Shown here: positions 28,084 through 36,583 of the stretch, in pieces | Layout: the number at the start of each line of letters is the position of its first letter | Position numbering within the stretch: position 1 is the first letter of the stretch | Assembly (NCBI GenBank): GCA_016793465.1 | Contig: JAEUJW010000077.1 | Span: 1 to 64,000, forward strand | Reading direction: 5' to 3' | DNA: 64,000 bases | Source of the DNA: Myxococcales bacterium | GTDB lineage: Bacteria > Myxococcota > Polyangia > Nannocystales > Nannocystaceae | Notes under the pieces: model-generated | Database searches by the model: none | The model's input: the letters and a program-made list of their open reading frames with translations, nothing else | What the model was told of the DNA's origin: nothing | Program-made: the position numbers and the translations under genes

Positions 28084-29172
28084 TCAGAGGAACGAGAAGC
28101 CGGCGAACAGGCCGACCTGCGGGAGCGGGGCCCGCTCGCGGTAGTAGAAGTTGTGGCTGAGGCGGACGTGGCCGCCGAGCAGGGCCCGCTTGTGCCGGCC
28201 GAGGCGCACGCCGACGCGCGTCTCGAGCTCGACCATGCCGGGGTAGAACAGCATGAAGGCGAGGCCGCCGCCGACGCTGGCGAAGCCGCGGGCGCCGAAG
28301 TTGGCGATCGCGGTGAGCGCGTGGCGGTGGGCGAACAGGCCGAGCAGGTAGCGGTCGGCGAGGCCGTAGTTGCCGGTGATCTGGTAGCCGAGGGCCCAGT
28401 TGCTCCTGCGCAGGCGGCCGCCGAAGAACAGCGAGATGTTGACCGAGGGGATCAGCATGGCGTTGACGCCGAAGACGAGGCCGGGCATGGCGGCGAACAC
28501 GAACTTGCCCTTGCGCGGGGGCGGGGGCGGGGGCGGCACACGCGGGTACGGCGCGGGGTTGACGACGACCGGACACGGCGGGGTTGCCGGGAACGGCATG
28601 GTTGCGGGGTGCGGCGGCCGGGTGGTCTCGGCCGAGGGCTGGGCGAGATCGCCGGAGTCGGTAAGGAGGGATGCGGTGGCGGCAGGGGGAGGGCTGCCGG
28701 GAGCGGCAGACGGGGTCGTGGGGGCCGGGTTGCCGCTGGCGGTGGGCGGCAGGTTGCCGGGGGCGGTAGACGGGGTTGTGGGGGCCGATTTGCCGGGAGC
28801 GGCAGGCGGGGTCCCGGGGGCCGATTTGCCGGGAGAAGGCGAAGGGGTGGTGGTCGGGTTGCCGGGAGGGGGCGTGTTGCCGGGATCGGCAGGCGGGGTT
28901 GTGGGGGCCGATTTGCCGGGAGCAGGCGAAGGGGTGGTGGTCGGGTTGCCGGGAGGGGGCGTGTTGCCGGGAGCGGCAGACGGGGTTGTGGGGGCCGATT
29001 TGCCGGGAGCAAGCGAAGGGGCGGTGGGCGGCGGGTTGCTGGGAGCGGCCGGGGCCGGGTTGCCGGGAGCGGCGATGGGCGCCGGCGACCCCGCCCCTGC
29101 CTTCGTCCCATGGGTTGTCGGCGGGCTCTGCAGACATGTCGTGAGGGACATGGCCAGGAGGACAGGTGTCAC
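28084..29172 (-). CDS. Surface protein with Pro-rich repeats and barrel-like C-terminus
   Basis: 362 residues from the GTG at 29172 (GGAGG just upstream). Lipobox LTTC (Cys13), then about 160 residues of Pro/Ala/Gly/Thr repeats (PGKSAPTTP, PGNTPPPGNP) encoded by an 87-base tandem repeat, a poly-Pro tract and about 150 residues with alternating hydrophobic strands ending in FAGFSFL, which suggests a small outer-membrane barrel. The GTG overlaps the stop of the upstream gene, so both are co-translated. Function unknown. Confidence 0.65.
   Translation of the reverse strand: MTPVLLAMSLTTCLQSPPTTHGTKAGAGSPAPIAAPGNPAPAAPSNPPPTAPSLAPGKSAPTTPSAAPGNTPPPGNPTTTPSPAPGKSAPTTPPADPGNTPPPGNPTTTPSPSPGKSAPGTPPAAPGKSAPTTPSTAPGNLPPTASGNPAPTTPSAAPGSPPPAATASLLTDSGDLAQPSAETTRPPHPATMPFPATPPCPVVVNPAPYPRVPPPPPPPRKGKFVFAAMPGLVFGVNAMLIPSVNISLFFGGRLRRSNWALGYQITGNYGLADRYLLGLFAHRHALTAIANFGARGFASVGGGLAFMLFYPGMVELETRVGVRLGRHKRALLGGHVRLSHNFYYRERAPLPQVGLFAGFSFL
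28785..28996. repeat. 87-base tandem repeat in the Pro-rich surface protein gene
   Basis: CCGATTTGCCGGGAG recurs at 28785, 28821, 28908 and 28995. The last three are spaced by exactly 87 bases (29 residues) and the first by 36, so the array keeps the reading frame. Confidence 0.75.
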
Positions 29173-30089
29173 GGGGACCTCCTGCGGCGGCGGAGGGCGA
29201 GGAGGGTGGTGAGGGCGAGGAGGGAGGCGGGGCCGGAGTCGGGGTCGACGGCGCAGGAATCGGGGATGTAGACCGCGTCCGCGGAGATCTCGTCGGGGTC
29301 GACCTCGACGGGGTCGCCGCGCTGACCGTCGGCGGCGACGGGGGTCAGTTTGACGGGGCCGCTGGCCCCGGGGAGGCGGGCGTGGCCGTCCCAGGCGGGC
29401 GAGTGGATGGCGAACACCTGGCCGTTGGGGAAGGCGGCCTCGATGTAGCCGCCCTGGCGGAGGAAGGGGGCGTCGAAGTCGAGGGAGAGGGCGAGGTAGT
29501 CGCTGGCGGGGTCGCAGTTGTTGGGGTCGACGCGGGTGTAGTGCACGTCGAGGTGGGTCAGCGGCTCGGGCGGGGAGGAGGCGTTGGGGCCGTTGCGCAC
29601 GTGCAGGGTGAGCGGGAGGTCGGGGCCGGACGAGTAGGAGAAGTAGTCGTAGGACTCGAGGGCGTAGTAGTCGGGGGTGTAGGGGTTGTCGTAGTAGCCG
29701 CAGTCGAGGGTGGCGGTGGCGCCCGGGGGCAGCGGCTGGGGCAGGCGCAGGGTGTGGATGACGTGCGGGGTGGAGTCGGGCAGGAGCTCGTCCGCGTCGA
29801 GGTCGCAGGCGGCGGCGCCGATCTCGTCGAACTCGACGGGCACGCGCGCGCCGTTGACGATGAGGGCGCAGTCCGCGGGGACCGGGTGGTCGCAGGGGCG
29901 GAGCAGCCAGGGGGCGGCGTCGACGGGGATCTCGAGGGTGCGCTGGCCCGCGGACCACAGCTCGCCGAACTGCGACCAGGTCGAGCGGCTGAAGCAGTAG
30001 GGGTCGGCGCCGTAACAGCCGCCGGTGAGGCCGGCGAGGCCGACGGCGGCGGCCCGGGCGGCGCGGGTGAGTGGCGGTGGCGTGGTCAT
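29169..30089 (-). CDS. Secreted protein with MYXO-CTERM-like sorting tail
   Basis: 306 residues. Signal region ends with TGGC (Cys25). The body is Cys- and Tyr-rich, without a family I recognise (CDHPVPADCALIVNG, LDCGYYDNPYTPDYYA). The C-terminus reads PDSGPASLLALTTLLALRRRRRSP: a short hydrophobic helix and an Arg cluster, as in MYXO-CTERM tails used for surface sorting, although the usual Cys motif is absent. The ATG has GGAG upstream. Stop and next start overlap (GTGA). Confidence 0.65.
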   Translation of the reverse strand: MTTPPPLTRAARAAAVGLAGLTGGCYGADPYCFSRSTWSQFGELWSAGQRTLEIPVDAAPWLLRPCDHPVPADCALIVNGARVPVEFDEIGAAACDLDADELLPDSTPHVIHTLRLPQPLPPGATATLDCGYYDNPYTPDYYALESYDYFSYSSGPDLPLTLHVRNGPNASSPPEPLTHLDVHYTRVDPNNCDPASDYLALSLDFDAPFLRQGGYIEAAFPNGQVFAIHSPAWDGHARLPGASGPVKLTPVAADGQRGDPVEVDPDEISADAVYIPDSCAVDPDSGPASLLALTTLLALRRRRRSP

Positions 30090-30221
30090 GGGCTCCGAAG
30101 GGGAGTTGCCGGGGAGAGCCGCGAAATTGCCGGGCCGCGAAAATTTTGATGGTCGGCGCGAGCGCTCGGGTGTGGGGGCGGGCGGTGACAGGCGGGCGCG
30201 AAGTCGGCAAGATCCGCGGCC

Positions 30222-31568
30222 ATGACGACGACATCGCTGCCGGTCGAGACGCTGCAGGGGTTCACGAGCTTTCTGTCCGCCGGGCACGCGCGGCTGGGGG
30301 CGCGCTTCCCGGGCGAGCGGGGCTCGCGGCAGCCGGTGCACACGGTCTACGGCGGGGCGCACCTGTTTAAAGCCGACACGGGGCCGCGGCTGGGCGAGCT
30401 GGGGCTGCGGGTGCTGCGGGAGTGGGCGCCCGACGCGGGCGCGTTCGCGGGGGCGATCGGCCTGCCCGACGCGATCGCCGGCACCGTGTACGAGCGCGTG
30501 GTCGCCAAGCTGCAGCGCGAGGCGGTCGAGGACTTTCGCATCGACTTCGAGGACGGCTACGGCAACCGGGCGGACGCGGAGGAGGACGGGCACGCGGTCC
30601 AGGCGGCGCAGGAGGTGGTGCGCGGCATGAGCGGCGGGACGCTGCCGCCGTTCATCGGCATACGCATCAAGACGCTGTCGAGCGATTTATGTACGCGGGC
30701 GCTGCGGACGCTCGACATCTTCCTGACGACGGTGGTGCGCGGGGCGGGCGCGCTGCCGGACGGGTTCGTGGTCACGCTGCCGAAGATCACCGCGCCCGAG
30801 CAGGTGACGGCGCTGGCGGACGCGTTCGACGCGCTCGAGCCGGCGCTCGGGCTGGCGGCGGGGTCCTTGAAGATGGAGTTCATGGTCGAGACGACGCAGT
30901 CGATCCTCGACGTCGACGGCGTGTCGATGCTGCCGCGCATGCTGACGGCGGCGCGCGGGCGCTGCGTGGCGGCCCACATGGGCGTGTACGACTTCACGGC
31001 GGCCAACGACATCACGGCGCAGTACCAGCGCATGGGGCACCCGGCCTGCGACTTCGCGCGGCACATGATGAAGATGGCGTACGCGGGCACGGGGCTGTGG
31101 CTGTCGGACGGGGCGACCAATATCATGCCGGTGGCGCCGCACCGGGCGGCCAGGGGGGAGACGCTCGCCGCGGAGCTGGTGGCGGACAACCGGCGGGCGG
31201 TGCACGCGGCGTGGCGGCTGCACGCGGCGGACATCCGGCACTCGCTCGAGAACGGGTACTTCCAGGGCTGGGACCTGCACCCGGGGCAGCTGCCGACCCG
31301 CTACGCGGCGGTGTACGCGTTCTTCCTCGAGGGCCTGGCGGCCGCGTCGGAGCGGCTGGCGAACTTCGTGGCCAAGGCGGCCCAGGCGACGCTGGTCGGC
31401 GACGTATTTGATGACGCGGCGACCGGTCAGGGCCTCCTGAACTTCTTCCTGCGGGGGATCAATTGTGGGGCGCTGCGCGAGGAGGAGGCGCTCGCGGCCG
31501 GCGTGACGCTCGACGAGCTGCGCGGGCGGTCGTTCGTGAAAATTTTAAAGAATCGGCGGGGGCTGTAG
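30222..31568 (+). CDS. HpcH/HpaI aldolase/citrate-lyase-like protein (DUF6986 type)
   Basis: 448 residues. A TIM-barrel related to citrate lyase beta and malate synthase: the acidic FRIDFEDGYGNRA motif, a catalytic-type Arg in IGIRIKTL, KMEFMVETTQ (metal-binding Glu) and AAHMGVYDFTAAND. It faces the urate operon tail to tail with two bases between stops. I infer a role in the last steps of purine-ring carbon recovery, such as using glyoxylate or splitting ureidoglycolate, for which no other gene is present here. The substrate is unproven. Confidence 0.75.
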   Translation: MTTTSLPVETLQGFTSFLSAGHARLGARFPGERGSRQPVHTVYGGAHLFKADTGPRLGELGLRVLREWAPDAGAFAGAIGLPDAIAGTVYERVVAKLQREAVEDFRIDFEDGYGNRADAEEDGHAVQAAQEVVRGMSGGTLPPFIGIRIKTLSSDLCTRALRTLDIFLTTVVRGAGALPDGFVVTLPKITAPEQVTALADAFDALEPALGLAAGSLKMEFMVETTQSILDVDGVSMLPRMLTAARGRCVAAHMGVYDFTAANDITAQYQRMGHPACDFARHMMKMAYAGTGLWLSDGATNIMPVAPHRAARGETLAAELVADNRRAVHAAWRLHAADIRHSLENGYFQGWDLHPGQLPTRYAAVYAFFLEGLAAASERLANFVAKAAQATLVGDVFDDAATGQGLLNFFLRGINCGALREEEALAAGVTLDELRGRSFVKILKNRRGL

Positions 31569-31570
31569 GG

Positions 31571-31894
31571 TCAGCTGCCTCTGTACGTCGAGTAGCCGAA
31601 GGGGGACAGCAGCAGGGGCACGTGGTGGTGGCGGTCGTCGCGGACCACGAACACGATCTGGACCTCGGGGAAGAACGCGTGCTCGCCGAGGTAGGCGCGG
31701 GTGTCGAAGGTCAGGCGGTAGGTGGCGTGGGGCGCGGGGCCGGGGGGGACGAGGGTCTTCAAGCGGCCGTCCTCGTCGGTGGCGCCCTCGCCGACGAGCG
31801 TCCAGCGGGCCTGCTCGAGGCGCTCGAGCACGATTTTAATGTTGGCGGCGGGGCGGCCGCTGGCGGTGTCGAGGATGTGGGTCGAGATGCCCAT
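31571..31894 (-). CDS. uraH: 5-hydroxyisourate hydrolase
   Basis: 107 residues. Transthyretin-related enzyme that opens 5-hydroxyisourate to OHCU. The signature start ISTHILDTASGRPA (His6), Arg44, the HHHVPLLLSPFGYSTYRGS end with its C-terminal YRGS tetrapeptide and the normal length all fit. It is the last gene of the urate operon, eight bases after the allantoicase-OHCU decarboxylase gene. Confidence 0.95.
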   Translation of the reverse strand: MGISTHILDTASGRPAANIKIVLERLEQARWTLVGEGATDEDGRLKTLVPPGPAPHATYRLTFDTRAYLGEHAFFPEVQIVFVVRDDRHHHVPLLLSPFGYSTYRGS

Positions 31895-31902
31895 GGTCGT
31901 TC

Positions 31903-33429
31903 TCAGGGGTTGGCGAGCAGCTTGTCGAGGCGCAGGCGGGTGATCGCGGCCTGCTCCTCGGCGGCGGTGCGGAGCTCCTCGTCGCGGCTGGCGGTGAGGC
32001 GCTGCTCGAGCAGGGCGAGCATCTCGTCGGCGGACTTGCCGGTGGCGCAGATGAGGAAGGTGAAGCCGAAGCGCTCGCTGTAGGCGTGGTTGTGCTCGGC
32101 GAGGCGGGCGCGGGTGGCGTCGGCGGCGGAGTGCATGCCGGCCTGTTCGCCGGCGGACCAGGTCGCGGCGCGGGCGCCGGTGTCGACGGCCGCTTTGCGT
32201 TCGCCGATCTTCGGGTGGGCGGCGAAGGCCTCGAGGTGGTCGGCCCGGGACAGCGACCACCACACGCGGTCGGCCTGGCGCAGCAGGGCCGCGGGGTCGG
32301 CGAACGGGCGCAGGGAGGCCATGGCGCGGGCCCACGCGGTGGAGCCGTTGCAGGTGAGGAGCACGGCGGCGGCCTCCTCGGCGGGGAGGGCGTCGAGGCG
32401 GGCGAGGGCGGCGAGGCGCGGGTCGCCGGGGTCGTGCTCGAGCTCGGCGAAGGCGCGCAGGCGGGCGACGCCGCCGCAGGGGTAGACGTTGAGGCGCAGG
32501 TGAGTGGCGGGGCCGACGACGCGGAGCTCGCTGGTGAACGTGTGGCGGGTGTGGGGCTGGGACTTGGTCTCGGGCAGGAGGACGGACCATGTGCCGCCTT
32601 GAATTCGGGCCTCGACCATGACGCGGCCGGGGGCGTTGCCGCGGAAGTGGGTGGTGTCGATCTCGAGGCGGCGCACCGTGCCGGGGGCGCCGAGGCGCAC
32701 GAGGTTCCAGTCGTGGCCGGGGCCGCGGCGGCGGCGGGTCTCCCAGCCGTCCGACATGTTGAAGGGGCGCCCGGGGGCGATGAGGTTCTGGCGGGCGCCG
32801 AAGAACATGTCGCTGCAGGCCTCGGACCAGCCGCCGTGCTCGACGGCGGCGAGGTCGACGAGGCCGCCGTGGCGCGCGAGCGCGGGCCAGTCGGGCAGGA
32901 CGTCGCCGTGCACGCGCAGGCGGGCCACGCCGCCGTCGGGGAAGATGTTCAAGCGGACGTGGGTGAAGCGGGCCGCGGCGTCGATCGAAAATTCGTTCTT
33001 GGTGTCGCCGCGCAGCGGGGAGCGCGGGAGGATCTCCGTCCACTCGGTGGCGGGGTCGACGGCGAGGGCGAGGTCGCGGTTGGTGGGGATCGTCGCGGCG
33101 TCGATCGAGCACTCGGCGGGGTAGTTGCCGCGGAAGAACGCGGTGTCGACGACGACGCCGCGGATGCGGCCCGGGAGGCCGAGGCGGACGACGCACCAGT
33201 CGTGGCCGGGCTCGCGGCGGCGGCGGGTCTCCCAGCCGTCCATCCACTTGCCGCGGTCGGTGTACTCGTGCTCCTTCCACACCGCCGGGTGGGCGCGCAG
33301 GAGGTTGTCCTTCTCGGCGAAGAACTCGTCGTTGGCGAGCAGGGCGACGCCGCCGTGGGCGGCGGCGGCGAGGTCGATGAGGTCGCGGAATTCGGGCCCG
33401 GGGGGCGGAGCGGCGTTGGCGTCGGTCAT
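31903..33429 (-). CDS. alc: Allantoicase fused to OHCU decarboxylase
   Basis: 508 residues. Residues about 10-330 are allantoicase, with its two internal repeats each carrying DGWETRRRR, PGHDW and FFRGN or HFRGN. It hydrolyses allantoate to ureidoglycolate and urea. Residues about 340-508 are OHCU decarboxylase (UraD): His405 in HPKIGERKA, Glu428 in GEQAG and FGFTFLICATGKS at 454-466; this makes S-allantoin from OHCU. The two activities flank the AllB step, so the fusion carries non-adjacent reactions. Operon with uraH and allB. Confidence 0.92.
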   Translation of the reverse strand: MTDANAAPPPGPEFRDLIDLAAAAHGGVALLANDEFFAEKDNLLRAHPAVWKEHEYTDRGKWMDGWETRRRREPGHDWCVVRLGLPGRIRGVVVDTAFFRGNYPAECSIDAATIPTNRDLALAVDPATEWTEILPRSPLRGDTKNEFSIDAAARFTHVRLNIFPDGGVARLRVHGDVLPDWPALARHGGLVDLAAVEHGGWSEACSDMFFGARQNLIAPGRPFNMSDGWETRRRRGPGHDWNLVRLGAPGTVRRLEIDTTHFRGNAPGRVMVEARIQGGTWSVLLPETKSQPHTRHTFTSELRVVGPATHLRLNVYPCGGVARLRAFAELEHDPGDPRLAALARLDALPAEEAAAVLLTCNGSTAWARAMASLRPFADPAALLRQADRVWWSLSRADHLEAFAAHPKIGERKAAVDTGARAATWSAGEQAGMHSAADATRARLAEHNHAYSERFGFTFLICATGKSADEMLALLEQRLTASRDEELRTAAEEQAAITRLRLDKLLANP

Positions 33430-33446
33430 GGCGGTGCGCGGCGGGG

Positions 33447-34823
33447 TCAGGCGGGCTGGCGGGTGAAGGTGCGGCCGTGGGCGGTGTCGTCGAGGGCGCC
33501 GCGGTGCCACACGCGGCGGCCGCGGACGTAGGTGCTGTCGACGACGCCGTGCAGCGTGCGGCCGGCGTAGGGGGTGACCTTGTGGCGGTGGAGGATGCGC
33601 GGCGGAGCGACGACCTGGGTGGCGTCGGCGTGGAAGATCACGAGGTCGGCGTCGGCCCCGGGGGCGATGCGGCCTTTGATTTTGGAGATGCCGGCGAGGC
33701 GGGCGGGGGCGCTGCACATCCAGCGGACCACGTGCTCGATGGTGAAGCCGCGGGCGCGGGCCTCGGTCCACACCACCGAGAGGGCCAGCTGGAGGCCGGA
33801 GATGCCGCCCCAGGCGGCCTCGAAGTCGCCGCGCTCCTGGTGCTTCAAGTGGGGGCTGCAGGGCGAGTGGTCGGAGGCGACGAGCTCGAGGGTGCCGTCG
33901 CGCAGGGCCTGCCACAGCTGCTCGCGGTTGTCGCGCTCGCGGATCGGCGGGGCGCATTTAAAAGCGGTGGCGCCGTCGGGGATGTCCTCGGCGGCGAAGG
34001 CGAGGTAGTGCGGGCAGGTCTCGGCCGACAGCGGGAGGCCGGCCGCGCGGGCGCCGGCGATCGTGGGCAGGGCGTCGGAGGAGGCGTGATGGACGATGTG
34101 GGTGCGGGCGCGGGTGTCGCGGCAGAGGCGGACGACGAGGTCGACGGCCTCGTTCTCGGCGGCGCGCGGGCGCGAGGCCAGGTAGGTGGCGTACTTGCGG
34201 GGGTCGGGGTGGCTGCGGGCCAGCTCGCGGGCGGCGGCGTCGATCGGTCCGGCGACCTCGGCGTGCACGAGCAGGGTGCCGCGGATCCTCGCCAGCTCGC
34301 GCATCGCCGGCAGCAGCTCGGGCTCTTTGATGAACTGGAACTCGTCGACGCCGGACTCGACGAGGAAGCACTTGAAGCCGATCGCGCCGGCCTCCGACAT
34401 GCCGGCGAGCTCGTGGGTGTTGCCGGGCACGACGCCGCCCCAGAAGCCGACGTCGACCCACAGCTGGCCGGCGGCGGCCGCCTGCTTGGCGCGCAGGGCG
34501 GCCAGCGTGGTGGTCGCGGGGATGCTGTTGAGCGGCATGTCGACGAGGGCGGTGACGCCGCCGGCGGCGGCCGCCTGGGTGGCCGTATGAAAGCCCTCCC
34601 ACTCGGTGCGGCCGGGCTCGTTGACGTGCACGTGGGTGTCGACGACGCCGGGCATGACGACGGCGTCGCCGGCGTCGACGAGCACGACCGCGTGGGGGAC
34701 GGCGTCGAAGTCGGCGACGGCGACGATGCGGCCGTCGGCGACGTGGACGGAGGCGGGGCGGGTGCCCTCGGGGGTGACGACGCGCCGGCCGCGGATCACC
34801 AGCTCGACTGGGGACGTGGTCAT
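33447..34823 (-). CDS. allB: Allantoinase
   Basis: 458 residues. Cyclic amidohydrolase that opens allantoin to allantoate. Metal ligands His64 and His66 in DTHVHVNEPGRTEWEGF, the lysine to be carboxylated (Lys151 in GFKCFLVESG), the HIVHHAS segment and the Asp in ASDHSPC are all in place. Its ATG overlaps the puuD stop (ATGA), and the fused allantoicase gene follows 17 bases later. Confidence 0.95.
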   Translation of the reverse strand: MTTSPVELVIRGRRVVTPEGTRPASVHVADGRIVAVADFDAVPHAVVLVDAGDAVVMPGVVDTHVHVNEPGRTEWEGFHTATQAAAAGGVTALVDMPLNSIPATTTLAALRAKQAAAAGQLWVDVGFWGGVVPGNTHELAGMSEAGAIGFKCFLVESGVDEFQFIKEPELLPAMRELARIRGTLLVHAEVAGPIDAAARELARSHPDPRKYATYLASRPRAAENEAVDLVVRLCRDTRARTHIVHHASSDALPTIAGARAAGLPLSAETCPHYLAFAAEDIPDGATAFKCAPPIRERDNREQLWQALRDGTLELVASDHSPCSPHLKHQERGDFEAAWGGISGLQLALSVVWTEARARGFTIEHVVRWMCSAPARLAGISKIKGRIAPGADADLVIFHADATQVVAPPRILHRHKVTPYAGRTLHGVVDSTYVRGRRVWHRGALDDTAHGRTFTRQPA

Positions 34824-36028
34824 GGTTGCTCCGGGCCGGGGGCGCCCTGGTCGACCCAGGCGCCGAGGGCGGCGCGCTCCTCGGGGGTGATCGCGGTGAT
34901 GTTGGCGAGCGGCATGTTCTTGGTGGTGAAGGCGCGCTGCTTGATGTCGGCGGCGCGGCCGAGGATCTGCGCGGGGTCGTCGAACATGACGCCGTTGGGC
35001 GGGGTCTTGTAGACGCTGTCGGTCGGGTGGCTCGAGTGGCAGGTCGTGCAGCGCTTGTGCACGATCTCCGCGACCTCGCCGAACGGCACCGGGGTCGTGC
35101 GCGCGGGCAGGCCGGAGCCGAGCAGGTCGGGGTTGGAGATCAGGAACAGCGCGGCGAGGTAGGTCAGGCCGATCAGCGAGACGAACGGGAACAGCCACAG
35201 CGGCGTGGTGAACCGGACGTTCATGATGTGGCGGACGCCGGCGCTGCCGAGCGCGAGCACGGTCAGGACGATCCACGCCTGCGGGTGGCCGAACGTCGAG
35301 GGGAAGTGGCCGCTCAGCATGATGAAGAGCAGCGGGAAGGTGAAGTAGTTGTTGTGGACCGAGCGCTGCTTGGCCAGGTAGCCGATCGCCGGGTCCTGCT
35401 CGCGGCCCTCGATGGTGGCGGCGATCAGCTCGCGCTGCGAGGGCATGATCACGAACCACACGTTGCCGGTCATGAGCGTGCCGATCAGGACGCCGACGTG
35501 GACGTAGGCGGCGCGGCCGCTGAAGCACGAGAAGTAGACGGCGGAGGCGGCGACGATCACGGCGAGCGTCAGCCAGGTGGCGAGCGCCGGGTGCCTGCCG
35601 ATGCGGGTGCGCCAGGCGAGGTCGTAGCCGAGGTAGGCCAGCGGCAGCGAGGCGAGGCTGATGAGCACGGCGGTGCGGCCGGAGATCGCCGCGACGTCGG
35701 GGTCGACCATGGTGGCGCCCGCGGCCATGTAGAACACGAGCACGAGCAGCGAGATGCCGCTCAGCCAGGTGATGCCGTTCTGCCACTTGAACCAGTGCAG
35801 GGTGGCGGGCATCTGCGAGGGCGGGAGCGACTTCTTCTCGACCTCGTAGAAGCCGCCGGAGTGGACCATCCAGATGGTGCCGACCGACCCGGGGCCCTTC
35901 TCCGGCGAGCGCTCGAGGTTGCGGTCGAGCCAGTTGAACAGCATCGAGTTGCCGATCCACATGATCCCGGCGATCAGGTGGACCCACCGGGCGGCCAGGT
36001 GGGTGAGCTCGTGCAGGGAGTCGAGCAT
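34820..36028 (-). CDS. puuD: Urate hydroxylase PuuD, membrane cytochrome c type
   Basis: 402 residues. About eight membrane helices (WVHLIAGIMWIGNSMLFNWLD near the start) followed by a C-terminal cytochrome c domain with heme motif CTTCH at 327-331. Oxidises urate to 5-hydroxyisourate and passes electrons to the respiratory chain rather than to oxygen with peroxide release. First gene of the operon. A TATCAT box lies ten bases before the ATG and a 14-base palindrome is further upstream. Confidence 0.92.
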   Translation of the reverse strand: MLDSLHELTHLAARWVHLIAGIMWIGNSMLFNWLDRNLERSPEKGPGSVGTIWMVHSGGFYEVEKKSLPPSQMPATLHWFKWQNGITWLSGISLLVLVFYMAAGATMVDPDVAAISGRTAVLISLASLPLAYLGYDLAWRTRIGRHPALATWLTLAVIVAASAVYFSCFSGRAAYVHVGVLIGTLMTGNVWFVIMPSQRELIAATIEGREQDPAIGYLAKQRSVHNNYFTFPLLFIMLSGHFPSTFGHPQAWIVLTVLALGSAGVRHIMNVRFTTPLWLFPFVSLIGLTYLAALFLISNPDLLGSGLPARTTPVPFGEVAEIVHKRCTTCHSSHPTDSVYKTPPNGVMFDDPAQILGRAADIKQRAFTTKNMPLANITAITPEERAALGAWVDQGAPGPEQP

Positions 36029-36090
36029 GGGCCGCGGGATGATACGGGACGGGGTTTAAGAAGGCATCGACTTCGCGCGGCGCGGTCTCA

Positions 36091-36104
36091 TCCTCATATG
36101 AGGA
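36091..36104. promoter_or_regulatory. 14-base palindrome upstream of the urate operon
   Basis: TCCTCATATGAGGA, a perfect palindrome, lies 63 bases upstream of the puuD start and 47 bases from its probable -10 box. It may be an operator for a urate- or allantoin-responsive regulator. No regulator gene is adjacent. Confidence 0.35.
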
Positions 36105-36334
36105 CTGTCGTGGTCCGGCGGCGCGGGGAATCGTCGGGGTCGGGGGCGGGCGGGCTTTCGAGTGGGCTCGCAGATCGGCCTGAATCATGATCGTGGCCCC
36201 GCCGGCGAGGTTTTTGAAAATTCGAGGCGCGCCTCGGGAACTTCGGGCGGCGAGCCGAAATGGTGGTGCGAGCATTCGGGCGGGGCGTCGAATACGAGCA
36301 CTCGAGAAAGTCGAAAATTAATTGCGACGAATGC
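36105..36334. other. Intergenic region, no gene seen
   Basis: Less G+C-rich than its surroundings, especially 36205-36330. I see no convincing gene; short open frames here lack ribosome-binding sites and family features. It separates the urate operon from the tRNA-array leader. Confidence 0.4.
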
Positions 36335-36363
36335 TTGACGGGTCCGCGAGGACCGGGTAGGTT
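36335..36363 (+). promoter_or_regulatory. Promoter of the tRNA-array leader
   Basis: TTGACG at 36335-36340, a 17-base spacer and TAGGTT at 36358-36363. This is the best -35/-10 pair in the window. Transcription would start near 36370, 16 bases before the leader ATG. Confidence 0.55.
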
Positions 36364-36385
36364 CATCGCGTTCGAAGGCACTGTC

Positions 36386-36499
36386 ATGCACACGGCACGC
36401 AACATCCTCGGGTCGACGCTTCAGCTCCAGCCGCGCGCTGGTCTGCTGCTCCCCGTGCGTCCGCTGCGACTGCGCCGACTTCCGCGGCCTACGCGGTAA
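36386..36499 (+). CDS. Candidate leader peptide rich in Leu, Pro and Arg
   Basis: 37 codons with ATG, preceded by GAAGG seven bases upstream and by a good promoter. In the last 18 sense codons, 16 are CTN, CCN or CGN, using ten different codons of these boxes, including CTT, CCT, CGA and CGT that are rare here. These are the three codon boxes read by the tRNA array that follows. A 7-bp hairpin begins at the base after the stop codon. I infer a ribosome-stalling leader. Chance is possible, since off-frame G+C-rich DNA often encodes Leu/Pro/Arg. Confidence 0.5.
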   Translation: MHTARNILGSTLQLQPRAGLLLPVRPLRLRRLPRPTR

Positions 36500-36583
36500 A
36501 CGCCTCAGTTGGAGGCGTAGGAGCACGGCTGACTTCACGGCCCTTCGGGCCTGAAGAGGGGCGTTCAGGCCGGTAGGGCCTGA
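36500..36583 (+). ncRNA. Hairpin series of a candidate attenuator
   Basis: Three stems follow the leader stop: ACGCCTC/GAGGCGT (36500-36518, loop AGTTG), CTTCA-GGCCC/GGGCC-TGAAG with a UUC(G) loop (36533-36556) and TCAGGCC/GGCCTGA (36565-36583). The 3' arm of the first stem, GGAGGCG at 36511-36517, can instead pair with CGCCTCC at 36617-36623. Mutually exclusive stems are the hallmark of attenuation, but no T-tract is seen. Confidence 0.4.

Noticed and set aside
29169..30089. Canonical MYXO-CTERM domain
   Set aside because: The hydrophobic helix and Arg cluster fit, but the usual Cys-containing motif before the helix is missing, so it is only called MYXO-CTERM-like.
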